DNA of 64,000 nucleotides from Crocosphaera sp. UHCC 0190 (GTDB lineage Bacteria; Cyanobacteriota; Cyanobacteriia; Cyanobacteriales; Microcystaceae), in assembly GCF_034932065.1 (NCBI RefSeq), contig NZ_JAYGHP010000001.1, positions 186,001 to 250,000 on the forward strand, read 5' to 3'. Shown here one piece after another: positions 1 to 9,155 of this stretch (its first letter is position 1; every line of letters starts with the position of its first letter). Under the pieces are notes generated by a model that saw nothing but the letters and a program-made list of their open reading frames with translations, was not told the DNA's origin and did not search any database. Both the position numbers and the translations under genes were made by a program.

Positions 1-762
1 TCAATTTTAGGGGGCGTTGCTTATATGAATCCCCAGTTAGATGAACAATTAGATCGTTTTTTTTCTTTGGCAAAAGAACGAAATTTAGAGCTAGATTTCC
101 ATGCCGATGAGACAGGAGATCCTAATTCAATTTGTTTACAAAAAATTGCTCAAGCAGCTATCAAAAATAAATTTACAGGTAAAATTTTATGTGGTCACTG
201 TTGTAGTTTAGCGGTTCAATCACCTGATGTTGTTGACAAAACAATTAAGTTAGTAAAAGAAGCCAATATTAATATTGTTAGCTTACCGATGTGTAATTTA
301 TATTTACAGGATAGAAAGCCAAATCATACCCCAAGATGGCGTGGTATAACTGATGTCCATGGCTTTAAAAAACAAGGAATTTCCGTTGCTTTTGCCAGTG
401 ATAATTGCCGAGATCCTTTTTATGGATTTGGAGATCATGATGGTTTAGAAGTGTTAAAAGAAGCGGTAAGAATTGCTCATTTAGATACTGCTTATGATGA
501 CTGGGTTTGTAGTGTAAATAAAACCCCTGCTGAGATCATGGGATTAGACAATTTAGGAAGAATAGGTCTGGGTTTAACTGCCGATTTAGTAATTTTTAAA
601 GCCCGTTACTTTAGTGAATTATTTTCCCGTCATCAAAGCGATCGCCTCGTTTTACGTCAAGGAAAATCCATTGATACAAACTTACCTGACTATGCTGAAT
701 TAGATCAATTAACTATAATAAAAATTTGGGACACCGTAAGTCAAAGCGAAAGGATTAATTAA
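1..762 (+). CDS. Cytosine deaminase-like amidohydrolase, 5' end cut by the window
   Basis: The frame is open from base 1, so the N-terminal part lies outside the window; the first internal ATG is at 25. About 253 residues remain of a family that is usually a little over 400 long. The visible part is the C-terminal portion of the metal-dependent TIM barrel: HADE (zinc and catalytic residues), GHCCSL, and ASDNCRDPF, which matches the SD..DP motif of CodA-type cytosine deaminases. The end has the usual return to the small beta domain ([12 protein letters not shown]). Family knowledge says it deaminates cytosine or a related ring to uracil for pyrimidine salvage; exact substrate is not proven by these motifs. 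It ends 2 bases before glyA, so the two are probably cotranscribed. Confidence 0.85.
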   Translation, partial: SILGGVAYMNPQLDEQLDRFFSLAKERNLELDFHADETGDPNSICLQKIAQAAIKNKFTGKILCGHCCSLAVQSPDVVDKTIKLVKEANINIVSLPMCNLYLQDRKPNHTPRWRGITDVHGFKKQGISVAFASDNCRDPFYGFGDHDGLEVLKEAVRIAHLDTAYDDWVCSVNKTPAEIMGLDNLGRIGLGLTADLVIFKARYFSELFSRHQSDRLVLRQGKSIDTNLPDYAELDQLTIIKIWDTVSQSERIN

Positions 763-764
763 CC

Positions 765-2048
765 GTGACTGACACCAATTTAGATTTTTTAGCTCAAAGC
801 GATCCAACCCTTGCCAGTATGATTCAAGGAGAACTGCAGCGTCAACGGGAGCATCTAGAATTAATCGCTAGTGAAAATTTTACCTCTCCAGCCGTCTTAG
901 CAGCCCAAGGCTCGGTGTTAACCAACAAATATGCGGAAGGATTGCCCAAAAAACGCTATTATGGCGGTTGTGAATGGGTAGATCGGGCGGAACAATTAGC
1001 CATCGATCGCGTTAAAGAACTATTTGGGGCTGCCCATGCCAATGTACAACCCCATTCAGGGGCCCAAGCCAATTTTGCCGTATTCTTAGCTCTGCTGAAC
1101 CCTGGGGATACCATCATGGGAATGGACTTATCCCATGGGGGACATTTAACCCATGGCTCCCCTGTTAACGTTTCAGGAAAATGGTTTAAGGTTTCTCATT
1201 ATGGGGTTAGTCCTGAGACGGAACGGCTTGATTATGACAAAATTTTAGAATTAGCCCGCAAAGAAAAGCCTAAAATGCTGATTTGTGGTTATTCTGCCTA
1301 TTCTAGAATCATTGACTTTGAGAAATTCCGAGCCATCGCTGATGAAGTGGGAGCCTATTTAATGGCGGATATTGCCCATATTGCCGGATTAGTCGCCACT
1401 GGTCATCATCCTAGCCCTATGTCCTATTGTGATGTAGTTACAACCACCACCCATAAAACCTTACGGGGTCCAAGGGGAGGTTTAATTATGACCAATAACC
1501 CCGAATTAGGCAAACAGTTCGATAAGGCCGTATTTCCAGGAACCCAAGGAGGCCCCTTAGAACACGTTATCGCCGCCAAAGCAGCCGCCTTTGGAGAAGC
1601 CCTTAAGCCAGACTTTAAGGTCTATTCTGGGCAAGTGATTGCCAATGCCCAGGCCTTAGCTAATCAATTGATGGTACGGGGCTTTAAACTCGTTTCTGGT
1701 GGCACGGATAACCATTTAATGTTAGTGGATCTTCGTTCCATTGGTATGACAGGGAAAGAAGCGAATAACCTAGTCAGTGGCATTAATATCACGGCGAACA
1801 AAAATACCGTTCCCTTTGATCCCCAATCTCCCTTTGTGACCAGTGGTTTGCGTCTGGGTTCCCCCGCTATGACCACCAGAGGGCTAGGAACCGAAGAATT
1901 TGTCGAAATTGGCAACATCATCGCTGATTGTCTCTTAAATCCCCAGGATGAAGCGGTTAAACAAGACTGTTTGAGTCGGGTTAAGACTTTATGCGATCGC
2001 TTTCCTTTGTATCCCCATCTCAATATTCCTCTTCCTGTGCTTGCCTAA
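765..2048 (+). CDS. glyA: Serine hydroxymethyltransferase
   Basis: 427 residues, full length for bacterial SHMT. The enzyme interconverts serine and glycine with tetrahydrofolate, supplying one-carbon units and, in phototrophs, also serving photorespiratory glycine metabolism. The PLP-binding lysine is K231 in [14 protein letters not shown]; other landmarks are LIASENF near the N-terminus, KRYYGG, and the [14 protein letters not shown] substrate loop near the end. The start is GTG at 765, two bases after the upstream stop, which suggests translational coupling with the cytosine deaminase-like gene. No internal ATG would keep the conserved N-terminal helix. The function call is secure. Confidence 0.98.
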   Translation: MTDTNLDFLAQSDPTLASMIQGELQRQREHLELIASENFTSPAVLAAQGSVLTNKYAEGLPKKRYYGGCEWVDRAEQLAIDRVKELFGAAHANVQPHSGAQANFAVFLALLNPGDTIMGMDLSHGGHLTHGSPVNVSGKWFKVSHYGVSPETERLDYDKILELARKEKPKMLICGYSAYSRIIDFEKFRAIADEVGAYLMADIAHIAGLVATGHHPSPMSYCDVVTTTTHKTLRGPRGGLIMTNNPELGKQFDKAVFPGTQGGPLEHVIAAKAAAFGEALKPDFKVYSGQVIANAQALANQLMVRGFKLVSGGTDNHLMLVDLRSIGMTGKEANNLVSGINITANKNTVPFDPQSPFVTSGLRLGSPAMTTRGLGTEEFVEIGNIIADCLLNPQDEAVKQDCLSRVKTLCDRFPLYPHLNIPLPVLA

Positions 2049-2499
2049 TCATTAATGATTCGGGTGATGGGGTGATGGGGTGATGAGAAACTTTTCTTCT
2101 TACTTCCTCACTCCTTCTAGAAGACTGAAACCTACATAAAAATTGACATTTTTTGACATTATGTCTAGGAATTATGGCGGCTCTTGGTCAATCAATTATT
2201 TATTGACGAACCTTGGAATTAAATGTTAGAATGAGGAGAATTGTGACGGAAAACTTAGTTAATTCACTTTCTCTTAAATAAGGGAAAACCAAGCCAGAAA
2301 AACTATCATGAATAAACTGTCAAAAAGTTCTGGACAACCGTTACGATTAAATTAAAAAACAACGAAAGTTAGTTATAAAATGCCGATGGCTTATCGGTTT
2401 AATCCTGTGGACTAGAAGAGACAGATCTCCTAGGTTGAAGCAGGAATTGTACGCTAATATTGTCTAGTATTGCTTAAGTTTCATGAAGCAGTAACGTAG
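2049..2499. other. Intergenic region upstream of the GlcNAc-1-P transferase gene
   Basis: About 450 bases without a convincing gene. It holds the octamer repeat at 2062-2085 and AT-rich DNA that must include the promoter of the gene starting at 2500. I found no tRNA, no strong hairpin followed by T residues and no open frame with a plausible ribosome site. A structured 5' leader cannot be excluded by eye. Confidence 0.6.
2062..2085. repeat. Tandem octamer repeat, three copies of GGGTGATG
   Basis: Three perfect head-to-tail copies of GGGTGATG lie 13 bases after the glyA stop. Related G-rich octamers lie at the ends of cysW (15707-15720) and of the TPR gene (54057-54104). Short tandem repeats of this kind are common in cyanobacterial intergenic DNA; no function is implied. 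Confidence 0.75.
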
Positions 2500-3630
2500 G
2501 TGGTAAATCTTGTTACACTCGACCCAAGGGAACAGATCAGGCCCATGTCAATGCCAGGAGAACTATACCATCTCGCCGCCTTTTTAATCGCCCTTACTGT
2601 AGTTTGGTGGAGTACCCCCATCATCAATCGGTTTGGACGACAAAGGGGACTTGTCGATAATCCTAAAAACGACGAAAATAACCGAAAAATGCACCGACGC
2701 CCCATGGTTCGGTTAGGGGGAGTTTCCATCTTTGCCGGAACTATCACTGCTCTGTTATTGGTGTGGGTTTTTGGTGGGTTTGGCTGGCTTCCCCCCAATA
2801 AAGAATGGGAAATTTGGGGCGTAACCTTAGGGGGTGTGGCCTTCTTTCTCATTGGGTTAGCAGATGACCTTTATAATTTAAGCCCCATGCGTCGCCTCAT
2901 TTTACAAACCGTTGTGGCCAGTTGTGCTTGGGGGGTGGGGGTTCGGATTGACTTCCTTTCCGTTCCTTTTGCTGATTTGGTGCAATTGGGCTGGTTTAGT
3001 CTGCCGATAACGGTTATTTGGCTGGTGGGCATGGCCAATGCCGTTAATTGGATTGATGGGTTGGATGGCTTGGCCGCAGGGGGTTGCGGTATTTCTGCGG
3101 TGGTGATGATGGTTTTAACCCTATTTATGGAACAACCGGCCGCTGCCTTAATTGCCGCAGCATTAGCAGGGGCCGCTTTGGGCTTTCTTCGTTACAATTT
3201 TAATCCCGCTCAGATTTTTATGGGAGATGGGGGAGCCTATTTTATGGGGTTTACCCTGGCAGGTGTTGGGGCCGTTGGTTTAGTTAAGGTTGCGGCCGTG
3301 GCTACTGTTGCGGTAACGGCTGTGTTATTACCCTTTGTGGTGTTGGCCGTTCCTATTGTGGATATGTCAGCGGTGATTATTTCCCGTATTAGTCAAGGAA
3401 AATCCCCTTTTAGTGCGGATAAACGCCATTTACATCATCGTCTCATTCAAGCGGGTATTTCCCATCGTCTGACGGTATTATTTATCTATGCCTTGACTTT
3501 ATGGGTGGGTAGTATCGCCCTTGGTTTATCTAATATTCCTAGCGGTTGGGGATTTGCGATCGGTGCAACGGTATTATTAGGGTCTGTCGGTTGGCAAGCT
3601 TGGCGCAAAAGTCGTAAGCTTCGCAGTTAA
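2500..3630 (+). CDS. wecA: Undecaprenyl-phosphate GlcNAc-1-phosphate transferase (WecA/TagO type)
   Basis: 376 residues, about ten or eleven hydrophobic segments, MraY-like polyprenyl-phosphate sugar-1-phosphate transferase family. It places a HexNAc-1-phosphate on undecaprenyl phosphate in the inner membrane and starts synthesis of surface polysaccharides. Diagnostic motifs are visible: ADDLYNLSP (Asp-Asp pair), NAVNWIDGLDGLAAG (NxxNxxDGxDGL), FMGDGGAYFMGF and HLHHRL, the last typical of WecA-type rather than MraY-type enzymes. The longest start is GTG at 2500; ATG at 2545 or 2551 gives MSMPGELYH or MPGELYH and is equally plausible because the N-terminus before the first helix is not conserved. 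The donor sugar is inferred from the family. Confidence 0.92.
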   Translation: MVNLVTLDPREQIRPMSMPGELYHLAAFLIALTVVWWSTPIINRFGRQRGLVDNPKNDENNRKMHRRPMVRLGGVSIFAGTITALLLVWVFGGFGWLPPNKEWEIWGVTLGGVAFFLIGLADDLYNLSPMRRLILQTVVASCAWGVGVRIDFLSVPFADLVQLGWFSLPITVIWLVGMANAVNWIDGLDGLAAGGCGISAVVMMVLTLFMEQPAAALIAAALAGAALGFLRYNFNPAQIFMGDGGAYFMGFTLAGVGAVGLVKVAAVATVAVTAVLLPFVVLAVPIVDMSAVIISRISQGKSPFSADKRHLHHRLIQAGISHRLTVLFIYALTLWVGSIALGLSNIPSGWGFAIGATVLLGSVGWQAWRKSRKLRS

Positions 3631-3664
3631 TATCATCAGCAAGAAGTAATCCAAAAAATTGTTT

Positions 3665-4318
3665 TTAGAAAAGCTTTAAACCTTGACCTTCTAAATACAT
3701 TTCCTGCCAAGAAGGTTGACGATAATCACTATTTTCTGCTTGATCAACGAAACCAACCACATTTGGTAATTCTCTCATGTTAATTTCTTGGTTGACAAAT
3801 TGCAGCAATTTTTGTTGAAGATCTCCAGGATAATCTCGAATAATGGGATGTTGCACCACTAAGGAATGATATTTGCCTTCTTCGGGATCTGTCACCACAT
3901 CCAGACTAAACAAAGCTAAGGGACGGACAAAAATTCCCGTGGCTGCAATTCTAAAACTATCATCAACTTTATGTTGTTTCAGAATTACCACAAAATGTCC
4001 ACCCTCTGGAATATCATAGGGGACTTCATTGCGATCAAGGACGGGTTCAACTTCAAGATTATAACCCAAGGTTAACCCTTCTTCTAGGGTCATATTTTCG
4101 TATTTTTGATCAGGATGGGGAACATAAATTGTAAACTGATGTAAGTCTAACCAAGGATTATTGATCGCCTCATCGGTTTCCGATTTCCAAGCATTATAAC
4201 GTTGCTTCATACCTTGACCAATGTAACTTTCTTGGTTACAAATATTGATTAACGCTAGATTGAGAACACATTGATCGAATTTGTTGGTAGCGAGAATTTC
4301 TGAGGGGAGAAGTTCCAT
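3665..4318 (-). CDS. Conserved hypothetical protein, 217 residues
   Basis: I do not recognise a named family. The protein is soluble with no signal peptide or membrane segment, acidic in the middle and C-terminus, and ends WQEMYLEGQGLKLF. It lies convergent to the WecA-type gene and divergent from the transaldolase gene, with 143 bases between the two start codons that must hold both promoters. The start ATG at 4318 is the first in frame. Composition and codon use match the neighbours, so it is a real gene, probably restricted to cyanobacteria; function is unknown. Confidence 0.8.
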   Translation of the reverse strand: MELLPSEILATNKFDQCVLNLALINICNQESYIGQGMKQRYNAWKSETDEAINNPWLDLHQFTIYVPHPDQKYENMTLEEGLTLGYNLEVEPVLDRNEVPYDIPEGGHFVVILKQHKVDDSFRIAATGIFVRPLALFSLDVVTDPEEGKYHSLVVQHPIIRDYPGDLQQKLLQFVNQEINMRELPNVVGFVDQAENSDYRQPSWQEMYLEGQGLKLF

Positions 4319-4461
4319 GAAAGTTTACCCTGATGTTTGCAGTGGGGTCGAATAGCTTTATGCTGGCACTGTTAGGATCATTCTATCATCCGTCGTCAGT
4401 TTCTATCTGTTTCCTGTGAACAATATGGAACTATAATAGAGAAGTTTTATTCTTAATAATT

Positions 4462-5100
4462 ATGCTATATCTTGACTCTGCTATTCTCACAGAAGCGCAA
4501 ATTGCTGTTCAATTGGGATGGGTAAAAGGAATTACCACCAATCCTACCCTACTCGGAAAAAGTGACTTATCCCCAGAGGATACCTTAAAACAATTAGGGG
4601 CGATTAGTCCCGGAGAACTCTATTATCAATTAACCGCAACAGATTATGACTCAATGATTACTGAGGGACGGAAAGCTTATCAAATTATTGGTGAAAAAAC
4701 TGTCTTAAAAATTCCTGCTACAGCCGTTGGTTTTCAAGTTACGGCCACTCTTTCATCAGAAATCACTTGTGCTGTGACGGCAATTTATAGCGGCGCACAA
4801 GCGGTAATTGCGAAGGAAGCGGGAGCCAAATATGCTATTGCTTATGTTAACCGAGCAACCCGCTTATTAGGGGATGGGTTAGCTTTAGTTAAAGAGATGG
4901 CCCAATTACTTAAAAATAGTAACACTGAAATTTTAGCAGCAAGTTTAAAATCCCCCAGAGAAGCGGCAGATGCTTTACAAGCAGGGGCGGCTCATTTAAC
5001 TTTACCCTTAGCTATTTTACAAGGGATGACTACTCATGAATTATCAGAACAAACGGTGACAGAATTTAATGAAATAGGAAAAGGTATTAGTTTCAACTAA
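4462..5100 (+). CDS. Small transaldolase / fructose-6-phosphate aldolase family protein
   Basis: 212 residues, the length of the short FSA/TalC-type transaldolases, not of the 320-residue TalB form. The beta1 strand (MLYLDSAIL), the GITTNPTLL motif and the Schiff-base lysine in VLKIPAT (about K83) are present, followed by an AAYINRATRLLGDG-like segment (visible as YVNRATRLLGDG) that matches the glycolytic-shunt family. It is likely a class I aldolase on sugar phosphates in the pentose-phosphate/Calvin network; whether it acts as transaldolase or as fructose-6-phosphate aldolase cannot be told from sequence alone. It starts at ATG 4462 and stands 29 bases before the next gene on the same strand. 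Confidence 0.9.
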   Translation: MLYLDSAILTEAQIAVQLGWVKGITTNPTLLGKSDLSPEDTLKQLGAISPGELYYQLTATDYDSMITEGRKAYQIIGEKTVLKIPATAVGFQVTATLSSEITCAVTAIYSGAQAVIAKEAGAKYAIAYVNRATRLLGDGLALVKEMAQLLKNSNTEILAASLKSPREAADALQAGAAHLTLPLAILQGMTTHELSEQTVTEFNEIGKGISFN

Positions 5101-5129
5101 TGGATCATGATTGATTTCTTCTTGTTAAA

Positions 5130-6629
5130 ATGCAAAGTGAAAAACTGATTATTCTCCTAATTATTACCCTGTTTACGACAGTTTTCTTTAGTTCTCTTTT
5201 ACTGTTAATGGCAGGAACAAAAGCAGCCATTATGGGAGGTTTACTTATTCCTGCTTTAGTCTTTTCTTATTGTTTTCCTCGTTGGAGTATTTTAGTTTTT
5301 TTAATTTATTTACCCTTGGGAGGAACTATTACTTATGCGATCGCAGGGGTTTTTAAACCTATTGGCGGCGAAGTCACTTATACCCGTTCCTATCCTTTAT
5401 TTCATTTAGCTAAGGATGCTTTCTATTTTCCTGCTTTTTTTGCCCTAGTTATTGGTCATCAAGTTTGGCCAAAGCTTCGACCTAAAATTAAACCTTTATT
5501 GATAGTATTAGGGATTTTTGTCTTACTTTGTTTATTAACTTTTTTCTTGGTTAATTTACCGCAACAATTAGCAGGAAGTGATGATAAAGTATTATTAATG
5601 GGCATCATTGGGCTAAAAATTTGGTTAGGATATATTCCCTTAATTCTCTGCGGTTATTATTGGATTAATAGTCAGAAAAATTTAATTTTATTAAATCGAA
5701 TTTTCGTGATTCTGATTTTGATTTCTAGTATTTTCTGTCTCATTCAATATTTACTATTAATCAATGGAATTTGTGCAGGAAATATCGATTTACCTGAGCC
5801 AGCGAATACAAAAGCAACTCTCCAAGCTCAATGTTTTGTGGGTGGCTCTTTATTATATAATCCCCCTCAAGATTTAATTCGACTGCCAGGAACTTTTGTG
5901 TCCCCTTGGCAATGGTCTTGGTTTCTCGTTTCCAGTAGTTTTATAACCTATGGAGCAATGCTTAGTGAGCCTTCTCGTGTCTGGCAAGGAATAAGTTTTA
6001 GCTCAATAATTACCGTTTTAATTGCTGCTCTGATTTCGGGACAAAGAACGGCTTTATTATTGGTTCCGTTGATTTATGTAATCTTACTTTTGATCACAGA
6101 AAACCGTAAAAAAATATTACTTCTCAAGTTAGGACTCATCTTTGGTTTAACTATAATAATTACGTTTCAACTGTTGTCTTTTGGGGAAATAATCGGAGAT
6201 TTTATTGATCGCTGGAAATATTCTCCCCCTCAAGAATTTATGGTTAATCAATTTCAATGGTTAGCCAGCGATCGCCTAAAATGGTTAGGCCATGGATTAG
6301 GGACAACAGCTAGTGCAGCCCGTAGTTTAGGTACTATTCAACTAATTGAAGTTTTTCCTGTCAAAGTCATTTATGAAATCGGTATCTTAGGATTTTTAGG
6401 ATTTTTGGCCGTCGTGACGACTTTAACCATTCTTACCTTTAAAGCTTATCGTTCTCTCAAAACTCCGGCTTTAAGCCGTCTTGGACTGTGTTTATGGCTG
6501 TTTATTCTCTTTATCAGTTATAATCCCCATTATTACCCCCTAGCCGTCGATCCAGTCGCTGTTTACTATTGGTTTGTGGCAGGGATGTTATTGAAATTAC
6601 CAGAGTTGGAAGAGGAAAATTTGATATAA
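5130..6629 (+). CDS. O-antigen polymerase/ligase-like integral membrane protein
   Basis: 499 residues with about eleven or twelve hydrophobic segments spread over the whole chain. A large loop between residues about 215 and 260 contains two cysteines, followed by a helix with SGQRTALLLVPL. This layout, with the big periplasmic loop, is that of Wzy/WaaL-type (O-antigen polymerase or ligase) proteins that join undecaprenyl-linked glycans in the periplasm. No short signature proves the activity, and many cyanobacterial relatives are just called O-antigen polymerase. The WecA-type gene about 1.5 kb upstream fits the same pathway but is not in the same transcription unit with certainty. Confidence 0.65.
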   Translation: MQSEKLIILLIITLFTTVFFSSLLLLMAGTKAAIMGGLLIPALVFSYCFPRWSILVFLIYLPLGGTITYAIAGVFKPIGGEVTYTRSYPLFHLAKDAFYFPAFFALVIGHQVWPKLRPKIKPLLIVLGIFVLLCLLTFFLVNLPQQLAGSDDKVLLMGIIGLKIWLGYIPLILCGYYWINSQKNLILLNRIFVILILISSIFCLIQYLLLINGICAGNIDLPEPANTKATLQAQCFVGGSLLYNPPQDLIRLPGTFVSPWQWSWFLVSSSFITYGAMLSEPSRVWQGISFSSIITVLIAALISGQRTALLLVPLIYVILLLITENRKKILLLKLGLIFGLTIIITFQLLSFGEIIGDFIDRWKYSPPQEFMVNQFQWLASDRLKWLGHGLGTTASAARSLGTIQLIEVFPVKVIYEIGILGFLGFLAVVTTLTILTFKAYRSLKTPALSRLGLCLWLFILFISYNPHYYPLAVDPVAVYYWFVAGMLLKLPELEEENLI

Positions 6630-7055
6630 AAAGACTGGGTAAGCTTATCGGGCCTCCCAGTGCTGTCACGGAATTCAGTTCACCTCTTACTATAACAGGG
6701 ACTTTTTAGGGGTTTGTGGGAGTCAGATTTCAGGGATAATTTTTGAGGGTTAAAAATGTCTGTAACCCAGATCGCGGTTGAAGTGTAATGTAGTCTATCA
6801 TACAATTTATCTGAGTTGTCATTTTTCCTGAATTTTAGCCGGCCAGAGAGGGTTAAAAGTCTGATGATGACTACAATTCAGCCTGAGTACCCTAAGGGGG
6901 ATCTTCTGAACCCTAAATACCTTCACCATAGATGAGAAATATCAGTCCCTAACCCTAAAACTCTTGAATATTTAGCTGTAAACTATTATTGATCAATCTT
7001 GAGGGATTGAGTACAATTCTAAATCAATTTAATTAACGACAGGAATCCTTAGGCG
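6630..7055. other. Intergenic region between convergent genes with a stem-loop and CCCTAA-type motifs
   Basis: About 425 bases between the convergent polymerase-like and MarC genes. A stem of 6 bp (ACTGGG at 6634-6639 with CCCAGT at 6656-6661) starts just after the polymerase stop and may end its transcript, although no T run follows. Further on, the motif ACCCTAA recurs near 6897, 6909 and 6951. I see no open frame, tRNA or known RNA motif. The length is unusual for this gene-dense window. Confidence 0.5.
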
Positions 7056-7697
7056 TTAGGGGTTAGAAGGAATATGAATCACGCCAAGCCTATTAAACGC
7101 ACCTAACATAATTTCAATGGCCAAGGCAGCTTGCATAATGGCAAAAACCCAACCCACCAACAATAAAACAGGAATGCCAATGACTTTCATGATTTTGTCA
7201 GCAAAGACTATTCCCAAATAATTTAACCCCATCATTAAGACAATGAAGGCCAAAATTTTCCATTCTAAAGCAGGATTTCCTTGAGCAACCACCATATAAA
7301 ATAAAATCGCCACTACCCCATAGGGCGTAATAATCACAGGGGTGGTTAAGGGAGACAACGCTAAGGCAAAGGTTTTGGATAAAGGGGTGTCTGCTGTGAC
7401 TTTTTGTCCTCCCATGGGTTGGGGTTGCATGGTGATTACCTTGAGAGCAAAGAGCAACAAAATTAAGCCACCGGACAATTGTAAAGCTTCTAAGGAGATT
7501 TGCCATTTAGCTAAGGTATTACGTCCCACAAAGGCAATAAAAATACAAACGGCAGTGGAAATAATCCCTGATTGTAAGGCAACTTGATTACGAAATTTCG
7601 GGGTTGCTGCTTGGGTTAAGCGATAAAAGGTGGGAATTGTCTTAATCGGGCCCAGGGTTAGGAAAAAAATGGTAAATACATAGGATAAGCGAGGCAT
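7056..7697 (-). CDS. MarC family integral membrane protein
   Basis: 213 residues with six hydrophobic segments, the standard topology and length of the MarC/UPF0056 family. Conserved family features include the start of TM1 with LGPIKTIPTF (usually xGPxxxxPxF), the SGGLILLLFALKVI segment, and PLTTPVIITPYG in TM4. The biochemical role of MarC proteins is not established; the old link with multiple antibiotic resistance has not held up. The ATG at 7697 begins directly with the first helix. It is convergent with the polymerase-like gene and lies downstream of psb30 on the same strand, with 118 bases between. Confidence 0.85.
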   Translation of the reverse strand: MPRLSYVFTIFFLTLGPIKTIPTFYRLTQAATPKFRNQVALQSGIISTAVCIFIAFVGRNTLAKWQISLEALQLSGGLILLLFALKVITMQPQPMGGQKVTADTPLSKTFALALSPLTTPVIITPYGVVAILFYMVVAQGNPALEWKILAFIVLMMGLNYLGIVFADKIMKVIGIPVLLLVGWVFAIMQAALAIEIMLGAFNRLGVIHIPSNP

Positions 7698-7815
7698 AAT
7701 TTTTGAGTATCTTAACTCTAAAATTTAACTGCCCTAAGTTTACTGATAAAAATACCTTCCCACAATCAGGAAGGTATCCATAAGGGACAATGAGTTTAAC
7801 TGTAAACCCTTATCC

Positions 7816-7935
7816 TTAGAGATCGCCACCCCGAAACGCCAGCAAAAAGATGACGATGGGGCCAGCAATGACAATCAAAGCAACAAAGGTTAATTGAAAA
7901 ATAGGCTCTAGATTTAGGGCGGCTAATAATTCCAT
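7816..7935 (-). CDS. psb30: Photosystem II protein Psb30 (Ycf12)
   Basis: A 39-residue open frame. The start ATG at 7935 is preceded by AGGAGA six bases upstream. The sequence begins [15 protein letters not shown], continues with a single transmembrane helix containing [11 protein letters not shown], and ends FRGGDL. The pattern NLE.I.QL, then AGP..I.LLA.R.G.L, matches Psb30/Ycf12, a single-helix subunit at the periphery of the PSII core that helps stabilise the complex. It is monocistronic by position: 118 bases separate its stop from marC and 132 bases separate its start from the divergent Cys-cluster gene. PsbX, PsaM and PetM were considered and do not fit this motif. Confidence 0.9.
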   Translation of the reverse strand: MELLAALNLEPIFQLTFVALIVIAGPIVIFLLAFRGGDL

Positions 7936-8067
7936 ATGTTCTCCTGAATTTACCCAATGAATGATATTTAGAGGCAGCAATGCTAAAAAAACCATAGTCT
8001 ATAATACCTGGGAAGGCTTCTTTGTTTTTCAGTAACGACACAAAAATATATAAAGTTTTGTTACAAA

Positions 8068-8442
8068 ATGGAAATTAACAGAATGATTGTACGAGAAGAA
8101 TGGCGATGTGTAGAGGGTTGTGGAGCTTGCTGTCACCTTGATCCTAGCGATCGCCCTGATTTAGAGGATTATCTCAGTCCCGAAGAATTACAGCATTATT
8201 TAAGTTTAGTCGGGGAAGACGGTTGGTGTATCAATTTTGAGCATCAGACCCGAAAATGTCGTATTTACGAACAACGGCCCCGTTTTTGTCGGGTACAACC
8301 CGAAAATTTTCATGAGATGTATGATATTGACGTGGCAGAATTTAACGAGTTTGCCATTGACTGTTGTCGTCAACAAATTGAAGGGGTTTATGGGGAAGAA
8401 AGCGAGGAAATGCAGCAGTATAATCAAGCAATTCGCCCATAA
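8068..8442 (+). CDS. YkgJ-type cysteine cluster protein
   Basis: 124 residues. The N-terminal CVEGCGACCHLDP, the central C in EDGWCINF and the later KCRIYEQRPRFCR give the CxxxCxxCC...C...CxxYxxRPxxC signature of the YkgJ/CxxCxxCC family (UPF0153), which is thought to bind zinc or an iron-sulfur cluster. The family is often described only as a putative zinc or Fe-S binding protein, with no firm reaction. Two starts are possible, ATG 8068 and ATG 8083; the second has a GGA ten bases upstream. It is followed after 36 bases by the two half-size exporter genes and may share their transcript. Confidence 0.85.
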   Translation: MEINRMIVREEWRCVEGCGACCHLDPSDRPDLEDYLSPEELQHYLSLVGEDGWCINFEHQTRKCRIYEQRPRFCRVQPENFHEMYDIDVAEFNEFAIDCCRQQIEGVYGEESEEMQQYNQAIRP

Positions 8443-8478
8443 CCTTAAAATGAGAGGAGTCCCTCAAAATTTGCCAAT

Positions 8479-8841
8479 ATGACTACAATTAAACCCGTCG
8501 AAACCGAAAATCAACCTTCTTCAGCATCCTCAGCAGAAGAATCATCTGTTAAGGTAAAATCATGGAGTTTTTGGACAGTTTTTAGCTCCACTTTTCTGAC
8601 GATCTTTTTGGCGGAAATGGGGGACAAAACCCAATTAGCTACCTTATTAATCAGTGCTGAATCCCAGTCTCCTTGGGTTGTTTTTCTGGGGGCAGCAATG
8701 GCGTTAATTGCTACCAGTTTATTAGGGGTATTAATTGGCTATTGGATCGCTCGTCGTTTATCACCAAAAACCCTAGATTTAGCGGTAGCTTTATTATTGC
8801 TGTTGATTACTGGATTATTGATGGGTGATGTCATTAGTTAA
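8479..8841 (+). CDS. UPF0016/GDT1 family half-size cation exporter, first subunit
   Basis: 120 residues. After a polar 30-residue N-terminus there are three hydrophobic segments, the first carrying the diagnostic motif EMGDKTQLATLL (family E-x-G-D-K/R-T/S). Full-size GDT1/TMEM165/Mnx proteins have two such halves; this gene has one. It is followed 32 bases later by a second one-motif gene, so the pair most likely forms a hetero-oligomeric transporter that exports Mn2+ (or Ca2+) across a cyanobacterial membrane, important for photosystem manganese balance. Substrate is inferred from characterised homologues. The N-terminal extension is rich in Ser and Glu. Confidence 0.88.
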   Translation: MTTIKPVETENQPSSASSAEESSVKVKSWSFWTVFSSTFLTIFLAEMGDKTQLATLLISAESQSPWVVFLGAAMALIATSLLGVLIGYWIARRLSPKTLDLAVALLLLLITGLLMGDVIS

Positions 8842-8873
8842 CCAAAATTTATTAATTATGAGGCGGTTAAAAA

Positions 8874-9155
8874 ATGGATTGGCAACTATTTGGATTGAGT
8901 TTTATTACTGTATTTTTAGCAGAGATTGGCGATAAGAGTCAGTTAGCAGCGATTGCTTTAGGGGGAAGTTCTCAGTCTCCCCGTGCTGTTTTTTTAGGTT
9001 CAATTACTGCTTTGATTTTAGCCAGTTTTTTAGGGGTAATTGCTGGAGGAACTGTCGCTCATTTTTTACCGACAAAAGTTTTAAAAGCAATAGCTGCCAT
9101 TGGCTTTGCGGTGATGGCCTTACGACTTTTATGGCCAGACTTAGGAGAAGATTAA
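8874..9155 (+). CDS. UPF0016/GDT1 family half-size cation exporter, second subunit
   Basis: 93 residues and three hydrophobic segments, with the second half motif EIGDKSQLAAIAL in the first helix and the helix end ALRLLWPDLGED. It lacks the cytosolic extension of its partner. The start ATG at 8874 has GAGG nine bases upstream. The partner gene 32 bases upstream supplies the other half; both halves keep the acidic E..GDK/S motif that lines the ion path in the family. Its last four bases overlap the end of the convergent small gene on the other strand. Confidence 0.88.
   Translation: MDWQLFGLSFITVFLAEIGDKSQLAAIALGGSSQSPRAVFLGSITALILASFLGVIAGGTVAHFLPTKVLKAIAAIGFAVMALRLLWPDLGED

Noticed and set aside
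1664-2023. Open frame of 119 codons opposite glyA
   Set aside because: It lies wholly within the secure glyA gene, has no ribosome site and reads as a shadow of its codon pattern.
6630-7055. Possible small RNA gene
   Set aside because: There is a stem and unusual length, but no known RNA motif, promoter or conserved pattern that I could support.
7796-8041. Open frame of 81 codons over psb30
   Set aside because: Same strand, other frame; the composition (Ser, Cys, Arg rich, no pattern) is that of a shadow and psb30 has the good start.
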